Shown here in pieces: positions 19,267 through 29,466 of a DNA stretch of 39,895 nucleotides; position 1 is the stretch's first letter, and the number at the start of each line of letters is the position of its first letter. The position numbers and the translations under genes were made by a program. This stretch comes from an uncultured SAR86 cluster bacterium. GTDB taxonomy: Bacteria; Pseudomonadota; Gammaproteobacteria; Magnimaribacterales; D2472. The DNA is taken from positions 1 to 39,895 of the forward strand of contig CACOEZ010000009.1 in the NCBI GenBank assembly GCA_902626385.1, read 5' to 3'. The notes beneath the pieces were generated by a model. That model ran no database searches and had not been told where the DNA came from. It worked only from the letters and a program-made list of their open reading frames with translations.

Positions 19267-19694
19267 TAGAACTTATTAATAGCTGCTGTAACGGTTCCAA
19301 CAATTTCTAGCTCTTGGCCATGATTTATAAACAAGGGAGGGTAGTCAGGATTATCTGGCATCAAACACATCCTTGGCTTTAGTTTTAATCTCTTGCATAC
19401 AAATTCACCATCTATTGTTGCAACCACAATACTGTCATGAGATGGCTTAATACTTCTATCGACTATTAAAACCGCTTGATCAGTAATGCCAGATCCAACC
19501 ATGGATTGGCCTTGAGCCCTTACTAAAAAAGTTGCAGCTCCATTCTTGATTAGGTGTTTATTGAGATCTATTGGACTTTCAATATAGTCACTAGCAGGGC
19601 TGGGGAACCCTGCATGGACTGATTCAAGAAAATAGGGCACAAATATTGCCGGCAGATTTTCTTCAGAAATTTTTCCGATATAGTCAACTTTCAT
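19266..19694 (-). CDS. umuD: UmuD, self-cleaving subunit of polymerase V
   Basis: S24/LexA-type peptidase that self-cleaves on RecA filaments to activate polymerase V. 142 residues. The cleavage site is Ala28-Gly29 (SVHAGFPSPA), where E. coli has Cys-Gly; the serine is S64 in RAQGQSMVGSG and the lysine K101 in FVCKRLKL. It has no N-terminal DNA-binding domain, so it is UmuD and not LexA. No clear Shine-Dalgarno is visible. Confidence 0.92.
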   Translation of the reverse strand: MKVDYIGKISEENLPAIFVPYFLESVHAGFPSPASDYIESPIDLNKHLIKNGAATFLVRAQGQSMVGSGITDQAVLIVDRSIKPSHDSIVVATIDGEFVCKRLKLKPRMCLMPDNPDYPPLFINHGQELEIVGTVTAAINKF

Positions 19695-19707
19695 AGGAAT
19701 TACTAAA

Positions 19708-19727
19708 TACTGTATAAATATACAGTA
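19708..19727 (-). promoter_or_regulatory. LexA (SOS) box of umuDC
   Basis: TACTGTATAAATATACAGTA fits the gammaproteobacterial LexA consensus CTGT-N8-ACAG exactly, with flanking TA on both sides. It lies 14 bases upstream of the umuD ATG and covers the -10 of the predicted promoter. Confidence 0.9.
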
Positions 19728-19745
19728 TATTTGAATTTAAAACAA
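19717..19745 (-). promoter_or_regulatory. umuDC promoter
   Basis: On the minus strand TTGTTT (19740-19745), a 17-base spacer and TATATT (19717-19722). The -10 lies inside the LexA box, so bound LexA would block polymerase directly. Confidence 0.6.
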
Positions 19746-19753
19746 TATGGTTT

Positions 19754-20464
19754 TTAGATTTTAAATTCTTTTAAATTTATGTCTTTATCTGTAATAGAAC
19801 AGCACCAACCAAACTGGCCCCAGTCGCCCAAAACGACTCTTTTAGTTGAAATATGTTCATGTATTTTTGGTCTGTGTGTATGACCGTGGATAAAAATACT
19901 TGGTTTATTTTCTTGAATGAAATTATTTACTGTTTCAAGATTTGCATCTGTTATTTCAAGAGACTTATCAGAAGTAGCATCTTTGCTGTCAGATCTTAAC
20001 GCGTTTGCAATTTCATTTCTTTCATCAATGCTTTTAGATAAGAAATTTTTCTGCCATTCTTTAGACCTAACTTCATTTCTGAATTCTATATAATCAGCGT
20101 CATCAGTGCATAAGAAATCTCCATGGCTTAAGATTGTCTTCATACCATTTATATCTAATGTATGAGGATCAGAAAGTATAGAAATTCCAACTTCATTTGC
20201 AAAAGTCTCACCAATTAAAAAATCTCTGTTGCCATGCATCAGAAATGTTTCCGGACCATCTGAAGTAAAGTCAATAAGAGCTTGCTTTATATCTTGAATG
20301 AAAGGATTGTTATCATCATCACCAATCCAAATTTCAAATAAATCACCTAATATGAAGAGATGGGTGCATGCCTCCTTAGATTCATTTAGAAATTTTTTAA
20401 ACGCATTAGTTAAATGAGGATTATTTTCGCTTAGATGTATATCTGATATAAAGCGTGGCTTCAT
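19754..20464 (-). CDS. lpxH: UDP-2,3-diacylglucosamine diphosphatase
   Basis: Releases lipid X and UMP in lipid A synthesis, which shows a Gram-negative outer membrane with lipopolysaccharide. 236 residues. The metallophosphoesterase ligands are all visible: D8 and H10 (SDIHL), D41 (LGDLFE), N79 (GNRDF), H114 (SHGD) and the C-terminal HGHTHRP. The ATG overlaps the stop of the cyclophilin gene by 4 bases. The ppiB-lpxH pair is also adjacent in E. coli. Confidence 0.94.
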   Translation of the reverse strand: MKPRFISDIHLSENNPHLTNAFKKFLNESKEACTHLFILGDLFEIWIGDDDNNPFIQDIKQALIDFTSDGPETFLMHGNRDFLIGETFANEVGISILSDPHTLDINGMKTILSHGDFLCTDDADYIEFRNEVRSKEWQKNFLSKSIDERNEIANALRSDSKDATSDKSLEITDANLETVNNFIQENKPSIFIHGHTHRPKIHEHISTKRVVLGDWGQFGWCCSITDKDINLKEFKI

Positions 20465-21078
20465 TCACTAATAGTAACAGACTCAATTGTTATAACCTCT
20501 TCAGGTACATCTTGATGGCCTCCTGATGAACCTGTAGACACTTCAGCAATTTGATCTACGACATCCATTCCTTCGGTTACAGAACCAAAAACAGCATAAC
20601 CCCATCCTTGTGAGTTTTCACCAGTATGATTTAGAAATGAATTATCCTTATGATTGATAAAAAATTGACTCGTGGCTGAGTGAGGATCCATTGTTCTTGC
20701 CATTGCAATTGTTCCTCGATCGTTAGGAAGACCATTGTTTGCTTCGTTCTGTATAGGGCTTGTTCCACTGGATTTATTATTCATATCAGCAGTTAAGCCA
20801 CCACCCTGAATCATAAAACCATTAATAACTCTATGAAAGACAGTTCCTTCATAATATCCAGATTGAGCAATTTTTTTGAAATTGTCTACTGTAATAGGTG
20901 CTTTTTCGTCATTAAGCTCTAATCGAATATCACCAAAAGAAGTTGTAATAGTAACTTTTGTCATAGTTTTCTCCATAGGTTTTTTAGCCTCTTTAATGTC
21001 TGTATTTTCAGCACATGAGCTTATTAATAAAACTAATGACGCAAGAGTTAAAAAAGTTGAAATTTTATATTTATTCAA
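20461..21078 (-). CDS. Lipoprotein-anchored cyclophilin peptidyl-prolyl isomerase
   Basis: Cyclophilin of the E. coli PpiA/PpiB kind: [31 protein letters not shown] and [18 protein letters not shown] are the active-site and core blocks. Unlike cytoplasmic PpiB it begins with a signal peptide and a lipobox ending at Cys22 (LLISSC), so it is likely a membrane-anchored periplasmic foldase. The start is TTG with AGGA 7 bases upstream; starts at the internal Met35 or Met39 would give a cytoplasmic form, but the TTG has the better ribosome site. lpxH follows with a 4-base overlap. Confidence 0.88.
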   Translation of the reverse strand: MNKYKISTFLTLASLVLLISSCAENTDIKEAKKPMEKTMTKVTITTSFGDIRLELNDEKAPITVDNFKKIAQSGYYEGTVFHRVINGFMIQGGGLTADMNNKSSGTSPIQNEANNGLPNDRGTIAMARTMDPHSATSQFFINHKDNSFLNHTGENSQGWGYAVFGSVTEGMDVVDQIAEVSTGSSGGHQDVPEEVITIESVTISE

Positions 21079-21112
21079 TAAATTTTCCTGAATTTAATTT
21101 GTGATTTTATCA

Positions 21113-22231
21113 TTAAAATTCGTAATTCATAATATAGTCCTTAAATTGATTTTTAACATCGTTTTTTGTTAATCCGAACTCCTCTAGTGAATATATATGT
21201 TTTTGTTTTTGAATATTTTTTTGATCAATTAGGTATTGTTCCATCTTGTTTTCAGTCTCAATATCAATATCTAGACCTAAAAAAGAATAGCTGCTTTTAA
21301 TGGAGTTAAGTGGATCTTTAATGAATTCACTATAACTTATATCAATAATTTGATTTGGAGCAAGCAATTTTCTATCTTCGATTCCTTTGTTTAAATTATG
21401 TTGCCAAAAATCTAGCACCATTCTGCCAATATTCTCTGGATTGATATTTTTTGAGAAAGCTGACCTTATGTTTTTTGTTAAACTACAAAATGATCCAACT
21501 GATTCAGCTGGGTCTCTGTGAATGTTTATAAATTTAGCGTTTGGATATGCTTTTAAAATATCTGGAATATGGCCGATATGACTTGGGTCTTTCAATAACC
21601 ATCTTTTAGGTCTGCCTGTTAATTCAAGCATTTGAAAAAATCTCTTATGCCACAAAAAAACTGATTCAAAACTGCAATTTTTAAGATATTCAATATATTC
21701 AGGAACATCAGCAAAACACATGTAAACAAAACTTCGTACATTTATTGTTGCAATCAATTCACATTCTTCAGGTGTTTCTGCTCTGATATGATGCATTGAT
21801 CGCAATTTTGGAATGATCGTTCTTGCAAGCCTAAGCTCTAAATTAATTTTTCTTTGTCTCCATACTTTTTGACTCTTTTTTAAAGCCAATGGCAAAGGAG
21901 ACATAATTTCCCAATAGTATGGAGATCTATTATTAGCATCCATTGATAGTAGATTAAATAAAAATGTTGTTCCTGATCTCGGGAGGCCAGTAACAAAAAC
22001 AGGATCAGCTGGTTCTTGTAACTGCTTATCTTTAAGAAAACTAGTTATTTTTTTTCTAACTTTTAATCTGTCTTTTAATTGATTCTTAAAAGCAAATGAA
22101 CCGAATACATTAAATTTATTATTTTTGTTTGCTGAATTTATTAATATCTCAAGTGGTTCCGTATAATCATCTTCACCAAGCTGTCCATCTAAACCGCCCA
22201 ACATCTTTTCAACTGTAATATTCTTTAACAC
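21113..22231 (-). CDS. PAPS-dependent sulfotransferase family protein
   Basis: 372 residues of the Sulfotransfer_3 type. The 5'-phosphosulfate loop is VTGLPRSGTTFLFNLL (82-89 core), and the 3'-phosphate motif is FINIHRDPAESVGSFCSL. The acceptor cannot be told. The start is GTG 22231, with ATG at codon 10 as alternative; neither has a clear Shine-Dalgarno. Its neighbours give no pathway clue. Such genes are common in marine bacteria for sulfated lipids or glycans, which is background knowledge and not shown here. Confidence 0.8.
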   Translation of the reverse strand: MLKNITVEKMLGGLDGQLGEDDYTEPLEILINSANKNNKFNVFGSFAFKNQLKDRLKVRKKITSFLKDKQLQEPADPVFVTGLPRSGTTFLFNLLSMDANNRSPYYWEIMSPLPLALKKSQKVWRQRKINLELRLARTIIPKLRSMHHIRAETPEECELIATINVRSFVYMCFADVPEYIEYLKNCSFESVFLWHKRFFQMLELTGRPKRWLLKDPSHIGHIPDILKAYPNAKFINIHRDPAESVGSFCSLTKNIRSAFSKNINPENIGRMVLDFWQHNLNKGIEDRKLLAPNQIIDISYSEFIKDPLNSIKSSYSFLGLDIDIETENKMEQYLIDQKNIQKQKHIYSLEEFGLTKNDVKNQFKDYIMNYEF

Positions 22232-22294
22232 TTTTAAATATATCTTTATTAGTTATAAGATACATTTATATTGAGAAATCCACAATTTTGATCA

Positions 22295-22711
22295 ATGAAT
22301 ATTTTATTTTTATGTGTAGGTAATTCAGGAAGGAGCCAAATTGCCGAGGGGCTTGCAAGAGATATGCTACCAAAATCTTATGATATTAGAAGCGCGGGCT
22401 CAGAGCCTGCTCAAACTGTTCACAATGATGCTATTTTGGTAATGCAAGAAGTAGGAATCGACATTTCTTCGCATAAAACCAAGTCAATCAATAGTATTGA
22501 CGAAGAATTTATAAATGAACTTGATTATGTAATAACCTTGTGCGCTGAAGAGGTATGTCCAGTAGTACCAGATTCTACAAATGCTTTACATTGGCCAAAT
22601 GAAGATCCTGACAATGATAACTTTAGCAGCATACAATCAAAAAAAGCATTTCTTAAAACGAGGGATGATATTTTTAACTTGCTAAAGAAATTTTTTATTT
22701 TGAATTCTTAA
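22295..22711 (+). CDS. arsC: Low-molecular-weight phosphatase-type arsenate reductase-like protein
   Basis: 138 residues. The phosphate loop C7-V-G-N-S-G-R13-S is at the N-terminus, and two further cysteines in [11 protein letters not shown] match the Cys82/Cys89 disulfide relay of thioredoxin-coupled arsenate reductases. HWPNEDP fits the family's aspartate loop. It would reduce arsenate to arsenite; a protein tyrosine phosphatase role is less likely because of the extra cysteine pair. No arsR, arsB or acr3 is next to it. It is divergent from the sulfotransferase. Confidence 0.78.
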   Translation: MNILFLCVGNSGRSQIAEGLARDMLPKSYDIRSAGSEPAQTVHNDAILVMQEVGIDISSHKTKSINSIDEEFINELDYVITLCAEEVCPVVPDSTNALHWPNEDPDNDNFSSIQSKKAFLKTRDDIFNLLKKFFILNS

Positions 22712-22738
22712 ATGAAAATTTTTAGAATAAATGTAAAA

Positions 22739-22813
22739 TGGCTCCTCAGGTTGGGATCGAACCAACGACCAATTGATTAACAGTCAACTGCTCTACCGCT
22801 GAGCTACTGAGGA
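22739..22813 (-). tRNA. tRNA-Asn (anticodon GTT)
   Basis: Complete cloverleaf of 75 bases including an encoded CCA (22739-22741). The acceptor stem pairs TCCTCAG with CTGAGGA, the D arm is GCTC/GAGC, the anticodon loop is CTGTTAA and the T loop TTCGATC. It lies between arsC and uvrB, in the opposite direction to both. Confidence 0.97.
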
Positions 22814-22853
22814 ACGTTAACAGCTGTGCATTATAAGTAATTTTTAGAAAAAG

Positions 22854-24875
22854 ATGAATGATCAGAATCAAAAAAAACTTGAAGTTGTAAGTAATTTTTC
22901 ACCAGCAGGTTCACAACCAGAGGCTATAGATAATTTGGTTGAGGGATTAAATGATGGATTGCTTCATCAAACTCTTCTCGGAGTTACCGGTTCTGGCAAA
23001 ACTTACACTATGGCTAAAGTTATTGAAGAAACACAAAGGCCTGCTATTGTGATGGCTCATAACAAGACGCTTGCCGCTCAGCTTTATGGAGAGTTTAGGG
23101 ATTTTTTCCCCAATAATTCAGTTGAATATTTTGTGTCTTATTATGATTACTATCAGCCAGAAGCATATGTACCAACCTCAGATACTTACATCGCAAAAGA
23201 CGCATCAATAAATGAGCACATAGAGCAAATGAGATTATCCGCAACAAAGGCTCTTATAGAAAGAAACGATACTGTTGTTGTAGCAACAGTTTCATCAATA
23301 TATGGTTTAGGAGCTCCTGAATCCTATCTTAAGATGGTAGTTCATCTCGATAGGGGCGATATGATTTCTCAGCGAGATTTAGTTTTAAGACTGTCCGCAC
23401 TTCAATATACAAGAAATGATCTTGATTTTAGAAGAGCTACTTTTAGAGTAAGAGGAGATACTGTAGACATTTATCCTGCTGACTCAGATAAGGAGGCATT
23501 AAGAATTGAATTTTTTGGAGACGAAATAGAAAGGATTTCATGGTTTGATCCATTAACAGGTGTTGTGATCAATGAGATTCCTCGTGTAACTATTTTTCCA
23601 AAGACTCATTATGTTACACCCAAGGAGACAGTAACTAATTGTATTCCTGATATTAAATCTGAACTTAAAACACGATTAGAATTTTTAAGAAATAGCAATA
23701 AGCTTGTTGAAGCTCAAAGGCTTGAAGAAAGGACGAACTATGACATCGAAATGATGAGGGAGCTTGGCTATTGTCAGGGCATAGAAAATTACTCCCGTTA
23801 TTTAAGTGGAAGAAAATCTGGAGAATCACCTCCATGTCTTTTTGATTATATCCCCAAGGACGCAATCGTTTTTATTGATGAGTCCCACGTTTCTGTTCCT
23901 CAAATAGGCGCGATGTATAAAGGAGATAGATCAAGAAAAGAAACCTTAGTCGAATATGGTTTTAGATTGCCTTCAGCATTAGACAATAGACCTTTAAAAT
24001 TTGAGGAATGGGAGATGTTGGCACCTCAAAGAATTTATGTTTCTGCTACTCCAAGCAGGTACGAAAGTGAAAAACAAGATAATTTAGTTGAACTTTTAGT
24101 TAGACCAACTGGACTCACAGATCCGGATATTGAAATAAGACCAGCATCGACACAAATTGATGATGTAATTGGTGAATGTAATGATCGAGTCTCAATGAAG
24201 GAAAGAGTCTTAATTACTACTCTCACTAAAAGAATGGCAGAGGATTTAACTGACTACCTTAATGAAAACAATATTTCAGCTAGATATATGCATTCTGACA
24301 TTGATACAGTTGAGAGAGTAGAAATAATCAGGGATTTAAGACTAGGCAAGTTTGATGTTTTAGTTGGAATTAACCTTCTTAGAGAGGGTCTAGATATTCC
24401 AGAGGTAAGTTTAGTTGCAATTTTAGATGCTGACAAAGAAGGTTTTTTAAGATCAGATACGACTCTTATTCAAACTGTAGGAAGAGCAGCAAGAAATCTA
24501 AGAGGCACTGCGATAATGTACGCTGATAAAGTTACAGGTTCAATGCAAAGAGCAATTGATGAAACCAATAGAAGAAGATTGATTCAAGAAAAGTTTAACA
24601 ATGAAAACAATATCACCCCAAAGTCTATATCAACAAAAGTTAAAGATATTATGGAGGGCGCAAGAATAATAAAGGGAAATACCAAAAAGAAAAAAGAAGA
24701 TATTGAAAAAATTGTTCCCTTTAAGATATTAGATGATACTTTAGAAAACCTTACAGAAACTCTTCAAAAGCTTGAGGACGAAATGTTTTCATTAGCTAAA
24801 AAGATGGAATTTGAAAAAGCAGCTGTATGCAGAGATAAGATTAATTCCCTAAAGAGAAAGCTAATCGATCTTTAG
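22854..24875 (+). CDS. uvrB: Excinuclease ABC subunit B
   Basis: Damage-verifying helicase-like subunit of nucleotide excision repair. 673 residues. The Walker A is [10 protein letters not shown] (43-50 core). The beta-hairpin [42 protein letters not shown] and QTVGRAARN motifs are in order. The C-terminal UVR domain, [22 protein letters not shown], binds UvrC. No SOS box is seen upstream, unlike E. coli uvrB. The 3' end overlaps the convergent transglycosylase gene by 35 bases. Confidence 0.97.
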   Translation: MNDQNQKKLEVVSNFSPAGSQPEAIDNLVEGLNDGLLHQTLLGVTGSGKTYTMAKVIEETQRPAIVMAHNKTLAAQLYGEFRDFFPNNSVEYFVSYYDYYQPEAYVPTSDTYIAKDASINEHIEQMRLSATKALIERNDTVVVATVSSIYGLGAPESYLKMVVHLDRGDMISQRDLVLRLSALQYTRNDLDFRRATFRVRGDTVDIYPADSDKEALRIEFFGDEIERISWFDPLTGVVINEIPRVTIFPKTHYVTPKETVTNCIPDIKSELKTRLEFLRNSNKLVEAQRLEERTNYDIEMMRELGYCQGIENYSRYLSGRKSGESPPCLFDYIPKDAIVFIDESHVSVPQIGAMYKGDRSRKETLVEYGFRLPSALDNRPLKFEEWEMLAPQRIYVSATPSRYESEKQDNLVELLVRPTGLTDPDIEIRPASTQIDDVIGECNDRVSMKERVLITTLTKRMAEDLTDYLNENNISARYMHSDIDTVERVEIIRDLRLGKFDVLVGINLLREGLDIPEVSLVAILDADKEGFLRSDTTLIQTVGRAARNLRGTAIMYADKVTGSMQRAIDETNRRRLIQEKFNNENNITPKSISTKVKDIMEGARIIKGNTKKKKEDIEKIVPFKILDDTLENLTETLQKLEDEMFSLAKKMEFEKAAVCRDKINSLKRKLIDL

Positions 24876-25563
24876 GAGCTATGCAAGAATGAGCGCTTAG
24901 TAAACGATAATAATCCTTTACTCTATTAACATAATCAATCGCTTGCTGACCTCTAGAGTATGTTCCATTGTCTATTAAATTTAATTCTTGACCTTTTATT
25001 GTTTCGAGTCTTTCTGAAATCTCATTCCAAGAAATATTACTAACATCTTCACTAATTTCATTTGCAACGTTAATAATGCTTGTTGGTCCCAAATTGTAAC
25101 TAGCTAAGACTATGGCTAATTTATCAGCCTCTGTTGCGCCAAGTTTATTTTTTTCTTGTAGGATTCCAAAGTATCTAGCACCCCCTTTGATGTTTTGCTC
25201 TGGATTTAATCTTTTTTCAACCCCAACCAAGGCAGCAGTTTCAAGTGTTACCATCATCATCCCACGAACGCCCATGTTAGATTTTGCGCGCGGATCCCAT
25301 TGAGACTCTTGAAAAGAGATAGCAGCTAGAAGGTTCTTATCAATATTTGTTTCTTCAGATGCCTCTTGAAACATTTGATCATATTGTGGATAGCGGTTTA
25401 TTAATAAGTCTTTAAATTTATTTTTTTCAAAATTATTCAATGATGAATTTTCATATGAGGTATGTAGAATTTCTTCGCAGCTCAATTCATTATTTTTTTC
25501 TGCACAAGACAATAAAAGCAGACCTGAAAAGGTAATTGAAAAAAATCTAAAGATATTCCCCAT
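24841..25563 (-). CDS. MltF-like lytic transglycosylase, SLT domain only
   Basis: 240-residue lipoprotein. The signal peptide ends in LLLLSC (Cys20). The lysozyme-like SLT domain carries the catalytic Glu86 in [23 protein letters not shown], then [15 protein letters not shown] and [18 protein letters not shown]. These details match the catalytic half of MltF rather than Slt70 or MltC. The roughly 250-residue solute-binding-like N-terminal domain of MltF is missing. It would cleave peptidoglycan with 1,6-anhydro product formation at the outer membrane. Its last 35 bases overlap uvrB. Confidence 0.85.
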   Translation of the reverse strand: MGNIFRFFSITFSGLLLLSCAEKNNELSCEEILHTSYENSSLNNFEKNKFKDLLINRYPQYDQMFQEASEETNIDKNLLAAISFQESQWDPRAKSNMGVRGMMMVTLETAALVGVEKRLNPEQNIKGGARYFGILQEKNKLGATEADKLAIVLASYNLGPTSIINVANEISEDVSNISWNEISERLETIKGQELNLIDNGTYSRGQQAIDYVNRVKDYYRLLSAHSCIAPKDRLAFSLGN

Positions 25564-25626
25564 TTTTAATTATTTAATATATAAAGACTTTATAATTGTT
25601 ATATACAATATTTCAGACTTAAAGAA

Positions 25627-28600
25627 GTGTCAAAGACTAAAAGCTTTATATTTAAGGGATCCAAAAGTTTTTCAAGTTCGAAGCTTGATCAAATCCAGCA
25701 TAAGTTTAATAAAATTAATGATTTAGATAATGATATTTCGTCGAATGAAATATATCTCGTACAAGCAGAAATATCAGATATCAATATTGATTCTATTCAA
25801 GACATTCTTTCTGCATCAGAATTAAATGAAGACTATACATTTTATATCGGCCCTCGATTAGGAACGATCTCACCTTGGTCTTCTAAAACAGAAGATATTA
25901 TCAAGAATGTTGGGATAAAAAATGTTACACGAGTCGAAAGGCTTTTTGGTTTTAAAATAAATCCTGAAATTGATCATGCTAAAAATGATTTTTCGATGTT
26001 TTATGATCGCATGACTCAATCATTTTATAAAACGAAAGAAGATTTTAAAGATCTTTTTGTATCCGATGAGCCAAGATCATTAAATAATATTGATATTCTG
26101 CAAGATGGAAAAGAAGCTCTTGTTAATGCTAATGATTCTTATGGTTTTGCAATGAGTAGCGAAGAGATAGATTATTTGTATGGTTTTTATTTTAGTGAAA
26201 ATAGGAACCCAACTGATGCAGAGTTAATGATGTTTGCTCAAGCAAATTCAGAGCATTGCAGGCACAAAATTTTTAATGCTAAATGGGCTATTGATGGAAA
26301 TCAAAAAAATAATTCTCTCTTTGATTTAATAAAAGAGACAAGCAAAGCATCACCCGATGGAATTGTTTCAGCTTACAAAGACAATGCTGCAATAATCGAA
26401 GGGAGTGAGGCTGAAAGACTTCACCTCAATGATAATAATAAATACGAATTCAAAAAGGATAAAATTAATTCAACTATTAAGGTAGAGACTCACAATCATC
26501 CAACAGCTATCTCACCATATCCTGGAGCATCGACAGGATCTGGTGGAGAGATTAGAGACGAAGGTGCAACTGGAAGAGGTGCAAAACCTAAAATTGGCTT
26601 GGTTGGATACAATGTTTCTAATCTTCGCATTCCAAATCTCTCTAGAAGCTGGGAAAAGGATGAGCATAAACCAACAAGAATTGCATCACCGTTAGAAATT
26701 ATGATCGAGGCCCCAATTGGAGCAGCAGCTTTTAATAATGAATTTGGTAGGCCAGCAACTTTAGGATATTTCAGGTCATTTGAAACAGGATTTATTGATA
26801 ATAAGGCATATGGTTATCACAAACCAATAATGTTAGCTGGTGGCATTGGTGAAATTAGAGATAAAAACAATTTTAAGCTACAAATTAGCAAAGACTATTT
26901 AGTTGTTGTATTAGGCGGTCCAGCTATGTTAATTGGTCTTGGAGGAGGTGCAGCTTCCTCAGTATCTTCAGGAGAAAGCGATGAAGATCTAGACTTTGCT
27001 TCTGTTCAAAGAGATAACGCTGAAATGGAGAGGAGATGCCAAGAGGTTATTAATAAATGCTCATCTCAAGATGAAAGTTATATCGAATTTATTCACGATG
27101 TTGGTGCTGGTGGTCTTTCTAATGCAATACCAGAGTTAGCAAAAGATTCCGATCTTGGTGTATATATAGAGCTTTCAAAAATTCCAAATGCTGATAAATC
27201 TATGTCTCCGATGGAGATTTGGTCCAATGAGTCTCAAGAAAGATATGTATTAGCTATTCATAAAAATAACAGAGAATCTTTTGAAAAAATATGTAAACGA
27301 GAAAGGTGTGAGTATGCAGTAGTTGGCTATACGACAGAAGAAAAGAGTGTAAAACTTTTCGACGAAATAAATAATAATTTTCCCGTCGATGTTCCGCTTT
27401 CAATGTTATTTGGAGATCTGCCTATTACCGAAATGCAAGTGGCTGAAAAAAATTATTCTGAAGTAAAACACAATAATGCAGAAGAATTTGATCTTCATGA
27501 TTCAATCATTAAAACTTTGCAGCATCCGACTGTTGCCTCAAAAGCATTTTTAATAACAATTGGAGACAGAACTGTGGGTGGGATGGTTGCTCGAGATCAG
27601 TTTGTTGGGCCATACCAAGTTCCAGTATCTGATTACTCACTAACAATGAGATCTTTTACTTCCAAAATGGGAGAAGTTTTATCAGTTGGAGAAAAGCCAA
27701 CATTAGCAATTTCAAATCCAGCGGCATCAATGAGAATGTCTCTTGCTGAAGCTTTAACAAATATGGCAGGAGTAATTATTAAAGGACTTAACTATGTTCA
27801 AGTATCAGCAAATTGGATGGCGGCATCTGGAGACAATAGAGAAGATTTAGCCCTCAGAAAAGGTGTTGAAGCTTTATCGAAGATAGCAGTCGATCTAAAA
27901 GTATCTATACCAGTTGGAAAAGATTCCCTTTCAATGAAAACAAAGTGGTCTGAAGCTAGAAATGAGCTTGAAGTAAAAAGTCCTCTCTCAGGTGTTATAA
28001 CTGCTATGGCACCAGTTGACGATATTTCTGAAGCTGTAACACCTGAACTTCACTTGGAAAAAGATTCAGCCATTGTTTTGATTAAACTTAATAATTCAAA
28101 TAGGTTAGCTGGCTCTATTTTTTCTGAAGTTACTCAATCTGTTTTTGTTGATACCCCTGATATAGATGATGTCTCTAAGTTCAAGGATATGTTTTCAATG
28201 ATTCAAGAGCTTATCAAAAATAAAAAGATATTTGCATTACATGACATTTCTGATGGCGGCTTGATAACAACTTTAGCTGAGATGTGCTTTACAAAAAAAA
28301 TAGGAATGGATGTAGATGCTTCAATTTTTGAGAACGTTAATGAGTCACTATTTTCAGAAGAAATAGGATTTGTAATCCAAGTAAGCGATGCCGATTGTGA
28401 TGAAATTATTTCAAGCTTCTCAGAGAACAATTTGTTTGCATCAAAAATTGCATCACTGGCTGATGAGAACTTAACAATATTAAAAGATGGAGAAACTTTT
28501 TTTAGCGAACCTATTAATTCTCTTGAAAAATATTGGAGGGAAACCTCACATGCAATTCAAAGCATTAGAGACAATAAAGCAGTCGCTGATTCAGAACTTA

Positions 28601-29466
28601 ATTTATTAGATAAAAAAGAATTCACAGGACTATCATCTAATATTTCTTTTGATGAATCTCAAATACAACAAATACATACTCTCGCCTCAATTCCAAAGGT
28701 AGCAATATTGAGAGAGCAAGGCGTAAATGGTCAAAATGAAATGGCTGCAGCATTTACTCTTGCTGGGTTTGAAGCAGTCGATGTTCATATGCAGGATTTG
28801 TTAGATCAGAATATTTTTCTCAAAGACTTTCAAGGAATGGCAGTTTGTGGAGGCTTTTCATACGGTGACGTTTTGGGTGCAGGTGGCGGATGGTCTAAAA
28901 CAGTAATGTATAACGCAAATGTAAAAGATCAATTTGAGCAATTTTTTCAAGATCAAGCAAAATTTACTCTCGGAGTTTGCAACGGATGTCAGATGCTATC
29001 AAATTTAAAGCAGATAATTCCAGATGCAGAGCATTGGCCTAGTTTTAAAAGAAATCTTTCAGATCAGTTTGAGGCAAGATTAGCTCAGGTAAAAATAGAA
29101 AAAACAAATTCTGTACTTTTAGAAAATATGGAAGGCTGGATGGTTCCTGTTGCATCTGCTCATGGAGAAGGAAGAGCAAGCTTTAAAAATGATGATCTAA
29201 TTAAACTTCAGGCGAATAACCAAATAGCTATGAAGTTTGTTGATTCAGTTGGAGAGGGTAGCGAAATATATCCAATAAATCCAAATGGTTCTCCCGAAGG
29301 AATAACAGGCATAACTGCAGCAAATGGGAGAATAACCATTATGATGCCTCATCCAGAAAGAGTTTTTAGAAAACATCAAATGAGTTGGTACAAAAAAGAG
29401 TGGCAAGAATTTTCACCATGGATGCAAATATTTATAAACGCAAGAAATTTTATTGAAGGAAAGTAG
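25627..29466 (+). CDS. purL: Phosphoribosylformylglycinamidine synthase
   Basis: Large single-chain FGAM synthase of purine synthesis (FGAR to FGAM with ATP and glutamine). 1279 residues, the usual proteobacterial length. Domains in order: N-terminal PurS-like region, linker, two AIRS-like halves (VETHNHPTAISPYPGASTG near 290; GKDSLSMKT near 770), and a C-terminal glutaminase with the nucleophile in LGVCNGCQML and a HPERVFR His/Glu pair. The start is GTG. A TATAAT lies at 25591-25596 but without a recognisable -35. No PurR-like operator was seen. Confidence 0.96.
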   Translation: MSKTKSFIFKGSKSFSSSKLDQIQHKFNKINDLDNDISSNEIYLVQAEISDINIDSIQDILSASELNEDYTFYIGPRLGTISPWSSKTEDIIKNVGIKNVTRVERLFGFKINPEIDHAKNDFSMFYDRMTQSFYKTKEDFKDLFVSDEPRSLNNIDILQDGKEALVNANDSYGFAMSSEEIDYLYGFYFSENRNPTDAELMMFAQANSEHCRHKIFNAKWAIDGNQKNNSLFDLIKETSKASPDGIVSAYKDNAAIIEGSEAERLHLNDNNKYEFKKDKINSTIKVETHNHPTAISPYPGASTGSGGEIRDEGATGRGAKPKIGLVGYNVSNLRIPNLSRSWEKDEHKPTRIASPLEIMIEAPIGAAAFNNEFGRPATLGYFRSFETGFIDNKAYGYHKPIMLAGGIGEIRDKNNFKLQISKDYLVVVLGGPAMLIGLGGGAASSVSSGESDEDLDFASVQRDNAEMERRCQEVINKCSSQDESYIEFIHDVGAGGLSNAIPELAKDSDLGVYIELSKIPNADKSMSPMEIWSNESQERYVLAIHKNNRESFEKICKRERCEYAVVGYTTEEKSVKLFDEINNNFPVDVPLSMLFGDLPITEMQVAEKNYSEVKHNNAEEFDLHDSIIKTLQHPTVASKAFLITIGDRTVGGMVARDQFVGPYQVPVSDYSLTMRSFTSKMGEVLSVGEKPTLAISNPAASMRMSLAEALTNMAGVIIKGLNYVQVSANWMAASGDNREDLALRKGVEALSKIAVDLKVSIPVGKDSLSMKTKWSEARNELEVKSPLSGVITAMAPVDDISEAVTPELHLEKDSAIVLIKLNNSNRLAGSIFSEVTQSVFVDTPDIDDVSKFKDMFSMIQELIKNKKIFALHDISDGGLITTLAEMCFTKKIGMDVDASIFENVNESLFSEEIGFVIQVSDADCDEIISSFSENNLFASKIASLADENLTILKDGETFFSEPINSLEKYWRETSHAIQSIRDNKAVADSELNLLDKKEFTGLSSNISFDESQIQQIHTLASIPKVAILREQGVNGQNEMAAAFTLAGFEAVDVHMQDLLDQNIFLKDFQGMAVCGGFSYGDVLGAGGGWSKTVMYNANVKDQFEQFFQDQAKFTLGVCNGCQMLSNLKQIIPDAEHWPSFKRNLSDQFEARLAQVKIEKTNSVLLENMEGWMVPVASAHGEGRASFKNDDLIKLQANNQIAMKFVDSVGEGSEIYPINPNGSPEGITGITAANGRITIMMPHPERVFRKHQMSWYKKEWQEFSPWMQIFINARNFIEGK

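Noticed and set aside
22814-22853. SOS box before uvrB
   Set aside because: No CTGT-N8-ACAG pattern is present; CAGCTGTG alone is not a LexA site.
25564-25626. PurR operator or purine riboswitch before purL
   Set aside because: The 63-base AT-rich spacer has no matching palindrome or space for an aptamer.
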